NCBI GenBank assembly: GCA_036494715.1
Contig: DASXNY010000155.1
Coordinates: 1-64,000 of the forward strand
Source of the DNA: JAICJR01 sp036494715
GTDB lineage: Bacteria; Actinomycetota; Thermoleophilia; Solirubrobacterales; Thermoleophilaceae
Direction: 5' to 3'
DNA length: 64,000 nt
The translations under genes and the position numbers were made by a program. A model generated the notes under the pieces. It made no database searches and was not told the origin of the DNA. It saw only the letters and a list, made by a program, of their open reading frames with translations. Shown here one piece after another: positions 58,222-64,000 of this stretch; position 1 is the first letter of the stretch, and each line of letters begins with the position of its first letter.

Positions 58222-59253
58222 GTGGAGCATGAACGAGTGGTGCGTGCCCGGAGCCCGGGCCGAGTGAACCTGATCGGCGAGCACACCGACTACAACGGCG
58301 GACTGTCACTGCCGTTCGCCATCGAGCGCGGCGTGACGGCGACGGTCGAGCACGCGCGCGGCGGCCTGATCGAGGTGGAGGCCGAGGATCTGGGCGAGCG
58401 CGACGAGTTCGCCGCCTCCGGCGTCCCCGAGAGGGTGGTCGGTTGGCGCGCGTTCGCACGTGGCGTCGTGGCCGAGCTCGCCGCAGCCGGGTTCGACGCC
58501 GGCGCGTCCCGGATCACGATCGCGGGCGACCTGCCCCGCGGCTCTGGCCTGTCCTCCTCCGCGGCGCTCTCGACGGCACTCTGTCTCGCGCTGCTAGGTG
58601 GCGACGAGCGCTTCGACCGCGTCGCGCTCGCGCGCCTGTGCTCGCGGGTCGAGAACGAGTGGGTGGGCGCGCGCGGCGGGCTGCTCGACCAGCTCGCAGT
58701 GCTCTCCTCGCGCGAGGGGCACGCCCTGCGAATCGACTTCGAGAGCCTCGCGCTCGAGCACGTGCCGCTCGAGCTCGGCGACTGGACGCTCGCGGTCCTC
58801 GACAGCGGGCAGACGCACGACAACGCTGCGTCCGGCTACAACGAGCGGCGCGCGGAGTGCGAGCGCGCGAGCGAGCTGCTGGGGGTCGCGACGCTGCGTC
58901 ACGCCTCCGCCGCCGAGGCGGAGCGCCTGCCGCCCCCGCTCGACCGCCGCGTCCGCCACGTGCTCGAGGAGGACGCGCGCGTGGATGCCACCGTCGCCGC
59001 GCTCGCGCACGCCGACATGGAGGAGGTCGGCCACCTGCTGGACGCGTCGCACCGCAGCCTGCGCGACCTCTACGAGGTGTCGACGCCGGAGCTCGAGCGG
59101 GCGGTGGGTGAGATGAAGGCGACGGGTGCCGCCGGCGCGCGCCTGGTCGGCGGCGGCTTCGGCGGCTCGGTGCTCGGCCTCTTCCCGCCGGGTGCTACGC
59201 CGCCCGAGGGCGCGGAGGTGGTGCGCCCCGGTCCGCCCGCCCGGCTCATCTGA
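58222..59253 (+). CDS. galK: Galactokinase
   Basis: 343 residues, shorter than the usual ~380. The GalK signature RSPGRVNLIGEHTDYNGG is near the N terminus, then the GHMP ATP loop LPRGSGLSSSAALSTAL, and motif 3 ARLVGGGFGGSVLGL near the C terminus. It phosphorylates galactose (or another aldose) at C1. No galT, galE or galM is beside it, so the rest of the Leloir pathway is elsewhere or absent. The GTG start has a -10 box only 6 nt upstream. Confidence 0.93.
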   Translation: MEHERVVRARSPGRVNLIGEHTDYNGGLSLPFAIERGVTATVEHARGGLIEVEAEDLGERDEFAASGVPERVVGWRAFARGVVAELAAAGFDAGASRITIAGDLPRGSGLSSSAALSTALCLALLGGDERFDRVALARLCSRVENEWVGARGGLLDQLAVLSSREGHALRIDFESLALEHVPLELGDWTLAVLDSGQTHDNAASGYNERRAECERASELLGVATLRHASAAEAERLPPPLDRRVRHVLEEDARVDATVAALAHADMEEVGHLLDASHRSLRDLYEVSTPELERAVGEMKATGAAGARLVGGGFGGSVLGLFPPGATPPEGAEVVRPGPPARLI

Positions 59254-59284
59254 AACGAATCGCGCCCCCGCGGGACTTGGGCGC

Positions 59285-59572
59285 ATGAACGACACCGCAG
59301 GCAAAATCAGCGAGCTGCTCCACGAGGCTGCCGAGACCCACCACACGGTTTACCGGATTGTCGATGGAGACGATCCGGATTGGGCCTCCTGGTACAGCGA
59401 CTGGCTCGTCAACCTCTCCGAGCTGCCGCAGCTGCTGGGCGGCGCGCCGGTGCGCAGCGAGCTCGTCTACACGCTCGTCTCACTCGACCGCGAGTACGGC
59501 GCCGAGGCTCCGGAGCCGCGCTGGGAGGACTGGTACGCCGAGCGCCTCCTCGAAAGGCTCGGCTCCGCTTGA
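59285..59572 (+). CDS. Hypothetical small acidic protein
   Basis: 95 residues. It is acidic and Trp-rich (DGDDPDWASWYSDWLVNLSE) and appears helical, with no signal or membrane segment. I cannot name a family, although the regular DPDWASWYSDWLV segment looks conserved. It is 31 nt past galK in the same direction. Confidence 0.7.
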   Translation: MNDTAGKISELLHEAAETHHTVYRIVDGDDPDWASWYSDWLVNLSELPQLLGGAPVRSELVYTLVSLDREYGAEAPEPRWEDWYAERLLERLGSA

Positions 59573-59590
59573 GAGGTGTAGCCCGTATGG

Positions 59591-59614
59591 GGGTAACCCC
59601 ACGTGGGGTTACCC
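59591..59614. repeat. 24-bp perfect palindrome with CACGTG centre
   Basis: GGGTAACCCCAC is followed directly by its exact reverse complement, so the site is fully symmetrical. It lies 19 nt after the small acidic protein gene. It could be a protein-binding site or a cruciform-type terminator. Confidence 0.8.
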
Positions 59615-59821
59615 GCACCGCTGGAGTGGCGGCACGCCACACCGCGAGATGCCAGCCAGCCGCATTTGTCGGACTGCCCGCGGCTGACAATCTTCCCCGC
59701 ATGCACGGCTGCCAGACTCGAGCCAATCAGATGGCCCTTGGATGGGCTGGACCCTCGGTCTTTGTGGACCCTGCTCTGCGCTGCTACCCCTAGCGCTCTT
59801 TTTCAGAACGACTCCCCCCTC

Positions 59822-59859
59822 CCTGCTCCCGCCTACCCCCCGGCGGGAGCAGGTCTTTT
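59822..59859 (+). terminator. Strong intrinsic terminator
   Basis: CCTGCTCCCGCC (59822-59833) pairs with GGCGGGAGCAGG (59842-59853), 12 perfect pairs with an 8-nt loop, followed by TCTTTTC. It lies 39 nt upstream of the hydrolase ATG, so it ends an RNA that starts upstream. Confidence 0.88.
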
Positions 59860-59898
59860 CGGGCCCGAATTCCGGCTGCCGGGTAAAGATCCAGTCCG

Positions 59899-60459
59899 AT
59901 GTCGTACCTGATCCTGCATGGCTTTCAGGGCTCGGGACCCGATCACTGGCAGACCTGGCTGGCGCGGCGGCTGCGTGAGCGCGGCGAGCGCGTGAGCTAT
60001 CCCGGCCTGCCGGAGCCGGATACGCCGTCGCTGCGCCCCTGGCTCGACGCGCTCGACGCCGAGCTGCGCGAGCCGGACGGTCTCGTCGTCCTCTGCCACT
60101 CGCTCGCCTGCGTCCTCTGGCTCCAGCATGCGCGCCGCAGCGAGGGTCCGGCGGTCGAGCGCGTGCTGCTCGTCGCGCCGCCAAGTCCGGCCGCCGAGCT
60201 GCCGGGCGTGAGCGGCTTCTTCCCGCTCTCGGTCGAGTCCGCCGACGTGGCGCGGGCCGCGGTGTCGACGCGCGTCGTGTGGGCGAGCGGCGACCCCTAC
60301 TGCCCGGAGGGCGCGGGGCGGCTCTACGCCGAGCCGCTCGGGCTGCCCGCCTGCGCCGTCGAGGACGGCGGGCATATCAACCCGGACGCGGGCTACGGCC
60401 CCTGGCCCGCGGTCGAGCGCTGGTGCCTCGGCTCAGCCGAGTACGGCGCCGAGCACTGA
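59899..60459 (+). CDS. RBBP9/YdeN-family serine hydrolase
   Basis: 186 residues, typical of this small alpha/beta hydrolase family. The opening YLILHGFQGSGPDHWQTWL is the family start, the nucleophile Ser is in VVLCHSLACV, the acid in VWASGDPYCP and the His in VEDGGHIN. Ester or lactone hydrolysis is expected; the substrate is unknown. It overlaps the convergent HAD gene by 27 nt. Confidence 0.9.
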   Translation: MSYLILHGFQGSGPDHWQTWLARRLRERGERVSYPGLPEPDTPSLRPWLDALDAELREPDGLVVLCHSLACVLWLQHARRSEGPAVERVLLVAPPSPAAELPGVSGFFPLSVESADVARAAVSTRVVWASGDPYCPEGAGRLYAEPLGLPACAVEDGGHINPDAGYGPWPAVERWCLGSAEYGAEH

Positions 60460-61122
60460 GTCGAGGTCCGAGAGGTCAGAGAGCACGACATCGGCGCCGG
60501 AGTGGCGCAGCTGGTCGGTGTCGTAGGGACCGGTGGCCACACCGACGGCGCGGGCGCCGCCCTCGAGCGCGGCCGCCACGTCCAGCGGCGTGTCGCCGAT
60601 CAGAACGATTTCGGCGGGGTCGAAGGCGGCGCCGCGCAGGTCGAGCGCCTTGCGCCGCGCCACCGCCACGAGCTCCCCACGGCGCTGATGGTCGGAGCCG
60701 TACGCGCCGATCTCCATGTCCACGAGGCGGTGGAGGTCGAACGCGGCGAGCTTGACCTCGGCGTTCGGCGCAATGTTCCCCGTGAGCAGCGACTGGGTTA
60801 CGCCCGGCTCGCGCCCGAGCCGCTCGAGCGCCTCGCGCACGCCGGGGAACGGGCGTCCGCGCTCGCGCACAAGCTCGGCGCGCTCCGCCATCGCCAGCGT
60901 GAGCTCGCGCTCAAATTCGTCGAGCAGCTGGTCGCTGTGCTCGATGCCCGCGGTTTGGAGCAGGTCGAGCGCGATCTCGAGGTCGGTGCGGCCCGCGAAC
61001 GGCACGAGCCGCGCCACCGGCGTGCCGGTCACGCGCTCGAACGCCTCGAGGAAGGCCTCGCCGCCGAGGCCCGCCGAGTCGACGAGGGTGCCGTCGATGT
61101 CCCAGAGCACCAGTCGCGCCAC
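60433..61122 (-). CDS. HAD-superfamily phosphatase
   Basis: 229 residues from GTG 61122. Motif I is LVLWDIDGTLVDS, motif II SLLTGNIA (S/T), and motif IV IVLIGDTPLDV. A helical cap lies between residues 20 and 90, as in phosphoglycolate-phosphatase-like enzymes. It should dephosphorylate a small metabolite. The 3' end overlaps the convergent hydrolase gene. Confidence 0.9.
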   Translation of the reverse strand: MARLVLWDIDGTLVDSAGLGGEAFLEAFERVTGTPVARLVPFAGRTDLEIALDLLQTAGIEHSDQLLDEFERELTLAMAERAELVRERGRPFPGVREALERLGREPGVTQSLLTGNIAPNAEVKLAAFDLHRLVDMEIGAYGSDHQRRGELVAVARRKALDLRGAAFDPAEIVLIGDTPLDVAAALEGGARAVGVATGPYDTDQLRHSGADVVLSDLSDLDSVLGAVLG

Positions 61123-61142
61123 GCCCGGTAGGTTGCCGGTTC

Positions 61143-62015
61143 GTGGCCGAGAGGGTGATCGCGGTGCACGGGGGCTGCGGGAACCCGGCGGCCGGAGTCG
61201 TGCGCGACGAAGCCGGCTATCACCGCGCGCTCGAGGAGGCGCTGGCGGCGGGCTCGGAGGTGCTCGAGGGGAGCGGCGCGGCGCTCGACGCGGTCCAGCT
61301 GGCGGTGGAGTCGCTCGAGGATTGCCCGCTGTTCAACGCCGGCCGCGGCTCCGTGCTGACGAGCGACGGCGTCGTGGAGATGGACGCCGCACTGATGTCC
61401 GGCGCGGATCTCAGCGCCGGCGCCGCGGCCGCGGTGACGCGCGTGCGCCACCCGATCGCCCTGGCGCGCGCCGTGCTCGAGTCGACGCCTCACGTGCTGC
61501 TCGCCGGCGTCGGCGCCGAGCTGCTGGCGGAGGAGCGCGGGCTCGAGCTCTGCGAGCCGGACTGGTTCGTCACCGAGCGCCAGCGCGAGCGCTGGATGGC
61601 GGCAAAGGGAACGGTCGGCGCCGTGGCCCTCGACGCCGACGGTCACCTCGCCGCCGCGACCTCCACCGGCGGCGTGCGCGGCCAGCTGCCCGGCCGGGTG
61701 GGCGACTCTCCCCTGATCGGCTCCGGCACGTATGCCGAGGACGGCGTCTGCGCGATCTCCGCCACCGGCGACGGCGAGCTGATCATCCGGACGACACTCG
61801 CCGCGGAGGTGGCCGGGCTGATCCGCCACGGCGGGCTGTCGCTCGAGCAGGCGTGCGAGCGCGCGTTGCGCGAGCGGATAGCGCCGCTGGGTGGAGACGC
61901 AGGGCTGATCGCGCTCGACCCGGCCGGCAAAGTGGCGATGCCCGCCAATACGTCCGTTATGCACCGGGGAGTGGTGCGAAACGGCGGCGCGGCCTCCACG
62001 GCCGTGTTCGTCTGA
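61143..62015 (+). CDS. Isoaspartyl peptidase/L-asparaginase, Ntn type
   Basis: 290 residues from GTG 61143 (TAGGTT box 8 nt upstream). It opens with RVIAVHGGCGNPAAG and has SLEDCPLFNAGRGSVLTSDG. The autocleavage nucleophile is Thr157 in KGTVGAVALD, followed by TSTGGVRGQLPGRVGDSPLI and the GSGTYA pocket. Self-processing gives alpha and beta chains that cleave isoaspartyl dipeptides or asparagine. This is the plant-type, not the bacterial type I/II, asparaginase. Confidence 0.93.
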   Translation: MAERVIAVHGGCGNPAAGVVRDEAGYHRALEEALAAGSEVLEGSGAALDAVQLAVESLEDCPLFNAGRGSVLTSDGVVEMDAALMSGADLSAGAAAAVTRVRHPIALARAVLESTPHVLLAGVGAELLAEERGLELCEPDWFVTERQRERWMAAKGTVGAVALDADGHLAAATSTGGVRGQLPGRVGDSPLIGSGTYAEDGVCAISATGDGELIIRTTLAAEVAGLIRHGGLSLEQACERALRERIAPLGGDAGLIALDPAGKVAMPANTSVMHRGVVRNGGAASTAVFV

Positions 62016-62021
62016 CGAAGA

Positions 62022-62049
62022 AGAGCGGCGCCCCGAAGGGCGCCGCTCT
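62022..62049. terminator. Bidirectional terminator hairpin
   Basis: AGAGCGGCGCCC (62022-62033) pairs perfectly with GGGCGCCGCTCT (62038-62049) around a CGAA loop, between the convergent asparaginase and S53 peptidase genes. Confidence 0.75.
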
Positions 62050-62090
62050 GCCAACTGCCAACTGCCTACTGGGAACTGCCTACCGCGACT
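62049..62090. repeat. 7-bp tandem array, TGCCAAC/TGCCTAC type
   Basis: Six units in register (two TGCCAAC, two TGCCTAC, one TGGGAAC, one degenerate) run from the terminator to the stop codon of the S53 peptidase (minus strand). The CTGCCTA word links it to the arrays at 8566, 15377 and 44719. Confidence 0.85.
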
Positions 62091-63702
62091 AGGCCCCGCC
62101 AACGAACGCGGAGACATCCGGCGTCCCACGGCCAGTCGCGTAATCCCACCCCGGCGTCGCGACGTAGAAGCCGATGGCTCCGACCGTGATGTCGTGGAAG
62201 GCCGCGGCGGGCTCGGTGTTGTAGATCACCGGCCCGGCGAAGCCGAGCGTGCCCCCGTGGGCGCCCTGGGCGCGCGCCCAGATGCCCTGCCACGACGGAG
62301 CGCTCGCGCTCGTGCCGCCGATGGTCTCCTCGCTGCCGGCGACGATCACCCGGTAGCCCGAGTTCGGGTCGGCGTCGAGCGACACGTCCGGCACCCCGCG
62401 GTTCAGCGGCAGGAAGCTGCCGCCGGCGTTCGACTGGTAGGCGGGCACGGCCTCGAAGAAGGTCGAGCCGCCGCCACCGGCGTACCACGCGATCTCGTTC
62501 GGTCCCGGGCCGAGCACCGTGGTGCCGCCGGCGCCCATCGCGTACGGCGACGCCGCCGGGAAGTTCGTCCCTGGCAGGCCAGCCGGCACGCCGTTCACGC
62601 CCACCACTGCCGGGCAGAACGAGCCGGTGTCGCCGCTCGAGGTGAACAGCGTCTGGCCCTGCGCCGCTGCCTGCTCGAGCGCGTTGTCGAGCGGAGCCTG
62701 GAAGCCCGACACCTGAGCCAGCAGCTCGCACTCCCCGGCCGAGAAGCTGGCCTGCTCGTTCGTGTTGTCGGTGACCCAGCGGTTGACCGTCGCCAGGATG
62801 TCGTCGTTCGACAGCGAGGGACCCACGTACAGGTGGAGACCCGTCACGTCCGGCGCGAAGCCCGTTGAGTACTGCGTGTCGAGGTCCCACTCGTCGTTGC
62901 CCGAGGTGTCGCTGGACGGCGTGCCGACGTCGGTCTCGGTCACAGGCACCTGCGGCAGCCCGAACTGCTGCTCGAACTTGACGAGGTCCTGCCTCGGGAT
63001 CGTGAGGTCGCCCTCCGCGATCACCGCGACCTGCTGGCCGGCACCGGTGGCCGAGCTGGGCGCGTTGTAGAGGGACCAGAAGTCCTGCGGGCCGTAGTCC
63101 GCCGGGTAGTTCACGCCGCCGGTCGCCTGCGTCGAGTTCTGCGGCGTGCGCTTCGGCGGGAGGCTGAGCTTGCCGATGCTCGAGAGCCCGAGCACGCCCG
63201 CCACCTGGCCGGAGAAGGTGCTCGGCAGCTTGGCCGTGCCCTTGGGCGTGAAGTAGGTCGAGCCGTTCTGCTGCTGGTAGCGCTCGAAGCTGATGCCGAG
63301 CGCCTTGCCGAACGCGGTGGAGCTGCCGCTCAGCCGCACGAGCGTGCGGTTGGCGGACACCGAGCTCACGGTCAGGCCGTTGGCGCTCGCCCACGAGCGG
63401 ACGGCGTCGACCGTGGACTGCGCCGGCGCGTAGGTGGAGTTGTAGGTCGCGCTCGAGATCGTCTGGTGGTTGGCCACCACGCGGTCGAGCCCGGCCTTGT
63501 TGCGCGGTGAGAGCGCCATGGTCACCTGCAGGCTGCGCGCGGGCAGCGCACCCAAGTCCGTGCCGCTCTGGACGAGGATCGGCGCGAGGCCGGTCTTCTG
63601 TGCGGTGGTTACCGCGCCCGCCGTCGCCGGCAGCGCCAGCGCGGCGATTGCGGTCGCAGCCAGGGCAGCAAGCCGCCAGGGCGCGCGAAGAGATCTGGAC
63701 AT
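62089..63702 (-). CDS. S53-family (sedolisin/kumamolisin) secreted peptidase
   Basis: 537 residues from ATG 63702, which has GGGAGG 5 nt upstream; a TTG at 63714 is less likely. A signal peptide (about 1-30) is followed by a pro-domain (VTMALSPRNKAGLDRVVANH to about 180) and the catalytic domain. The S53 triad shows as Glu/Asp in NDEWDLDTQY and Ser in GGTSASAPSW. SFSAGECE provides the oxyanion Asp/Glu region in altered form. These acid-active enzymes mature by removal of the pro-domain outside the cell. Confidence 0.88.
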   Translation of the reverse strand: MSRSLRAPWRLAALAATAIAALALPATAGAVTTAQKTGLAPILVQSGTDLGALPARSLQVTMALSPRNKAGLDRVVANHQTISSATYNSTYAPAQSTVDAVRSWASANGLTVSSVSANRTLVRLSGSSTAFGKALGISFERYQQQNGSTYFTPKGTAKLPSTFSGQVAGVLGLSSIGKLSLPPKRTPQNSTQATGGVNYPADYGPQDFWSLYNAPSSATGAGQQVAVIAEGDLTIPRQDLVKFEQQFGLPQVPVTETDVGTPSSDTSGNDEWDLDTQYSTGFAPDVTGLHLYVGPSLSNDDILATVNRWVTDNTNEQASFSAGECELLAQVSGFQAPLDNALEQAAAQGQTLFTSSGDTGSFCPAVVGVNGVPAGLPGTNFPAASPYAMGAGGTTVLGPGPNEIAWYAGGGGSTFFEAVPAYQSNAGGSFLPLNRGVPDVSLDADPNSGYRVIVAGSEETIGGTSASAPSWQGIWARAQGAHGGTLGFAGPVIYNTEPAAAFHDITVGAIGFYVATPGWDYATGRGTPDVSAFVGGA

Positions 63703-63915
63703 GAACCCTCCCAAGTTCAGGACTTCTGAGGTATTGCGGCCCCTGCCGCGTGTTGGACGGAGCGGCAGTATTCCAGTCCCTGCGCGGGAATGCGCTACTT
63801 CCCCCGACCGGTACCGCGGGCGGTGCGTAAGCCCTTTCTAAGACGCGCGGGAAGGATCCGGGCGCCGGTCGCGTTTCCCCTTCTGATCCATGTTCGAAGC
63901 GAAAGGAAACGCACG

Positions 63916-64000
63916 ATGAAGCGCTTGTTTCTACCGCTGCTCGCCATCGGTGCGACCGCGGCCGCGATCGGCGGCGCCACCGTCGCCGGCGCGCACTCGA
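63916..64000 (+). CDS. Start of a secreted protein (3' truncated)
   Basis: ATG 63916 with GAAAGGA upstream opens a frame that runs off the window after 28 codons. It encodes a typical signal peptide (MKRLFLPLLAIGATAAAIGG then ATVAGA). Nothing can be said about the mature protein. Confidence 0.6.
   Translation, partial: MKRLFLPLLAIGATAAAIGGATVAGAHS

Larger units (their letters stand above)
59578..59860 (+). ncRNA. Gene-free interval with candidate non-coding RNA
   Basis: No convincing coding frame covers 59573-59898. The interval contains a 24-bp perfect palindrome at 59591 and ends in a strong intrinsic terminator at 59822-59859. A promoter-like TTGTCG/GACAAT pair lies near 59667-59690, with imperfect spacing. 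A terminated RNA of 150-280 nt is plausible, or a long attenuated leader for the gene at 59899. I found no match to tmRNA, 6S, SRP RNA or RNase P RNA. Confidence 0.35.

Noticed and set aside
57149..58459. Extension of the DUF1611 frame upstream to give a 788-residue protein
   Set aside because: The extension lies over the enolase-superfamily gene and continues past its promoter; GTG 57148 fits the family start and overlaps the stop as GTGA.

Overview
The window is high-GC, densely packed bacterial chromosome with about 68 genes on both strands and no rRNA, tRNA, CRISPR array, transposase or phage gene that I can see. Codon bias toward G/C, frequent GTG starts, leaderless promoters (a TANNNT box 6-8 nt before the start codon), a DivIVA-domain protein, a two-subunit KorAB 2-oxoacid oxidoreductase and a split PntAA/PntAB/PntB transhydrogenase all point to an actinobacterium. 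The style of the secreted proteins suggests the Thermoleophilia/Solirubrobacterales, but that placement is inference; no marker gene for taxonomy is present.

Layout. 1-4466: a truncated ThDP enzyme, a small secreted protein, mtnA coupled to a DUF1152 gene, and a cysteine-dioxygenase-like cupin. 4533-8496: a duplicated-domain lipoprotein and KorAB. 8617-15372: an acetamidase/formamidase with an APC permease, a secreted protein, the three-gene transhydrogenase operon and a DUF4395 protein. 15396-23354: a PhoD-like phosphatase, a penicillin-acylase-family protein, a DUF892 protein, then an acyltransferase with an SRPBCC/acyl-CoA ligase fusion. 23559-32962: a two-component system, a stand-alone HD-GYP protein, a second ThDP enzyme, a DivIVA protein, an ALDH and a large secreted esterase. 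32959-45751: small stress, translation-rescue and redox genes, a channel-like membrane protein, a DipZ-like CcdA/thioredoxin fusion, a PLD-like protein, a GGDEF/HD-GYP protein, a cold-shock protein and a TetR regulator divergent from an MFS pump.

47641-52237 is the most distinctive region. It is a six-gene cluster with two paralogous TasA/camelysin-like secreted proteins, an ER/SipW-type (Ser-His) signal peptidase, an Ig-like-repeat protein that also carries a SipW-type leader, and two further exported proteins. It is preceded by a structured leader and contains an internal hairpin after the first gene. The layout suggests a dedicated export and assembly system for an extracellular fibre or matrix. 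52234-64000 holds a sarcosine-oxidase-like enzyme, DAHP synthase, an enoyl-CoA hydratase, a DUF1611/enolase-superfamily pair resembling the DgcN-DgcA D-glutamate pathway, galactokinase, a gene-free interval ending in a strong terminator, a small hydrolase, a HAD phosphatase, an isoaspartyl peptidase/asparaginase and an S53 peptidase.

An unusual genome-level signal is a set of eight loci with short arrays of 7-bp tandem units at gene ends. They share three related words (CTGCCTA, TCTGGCC, TTCTTAG), sit against stop codons, and in two places encode the last residues of a protein.
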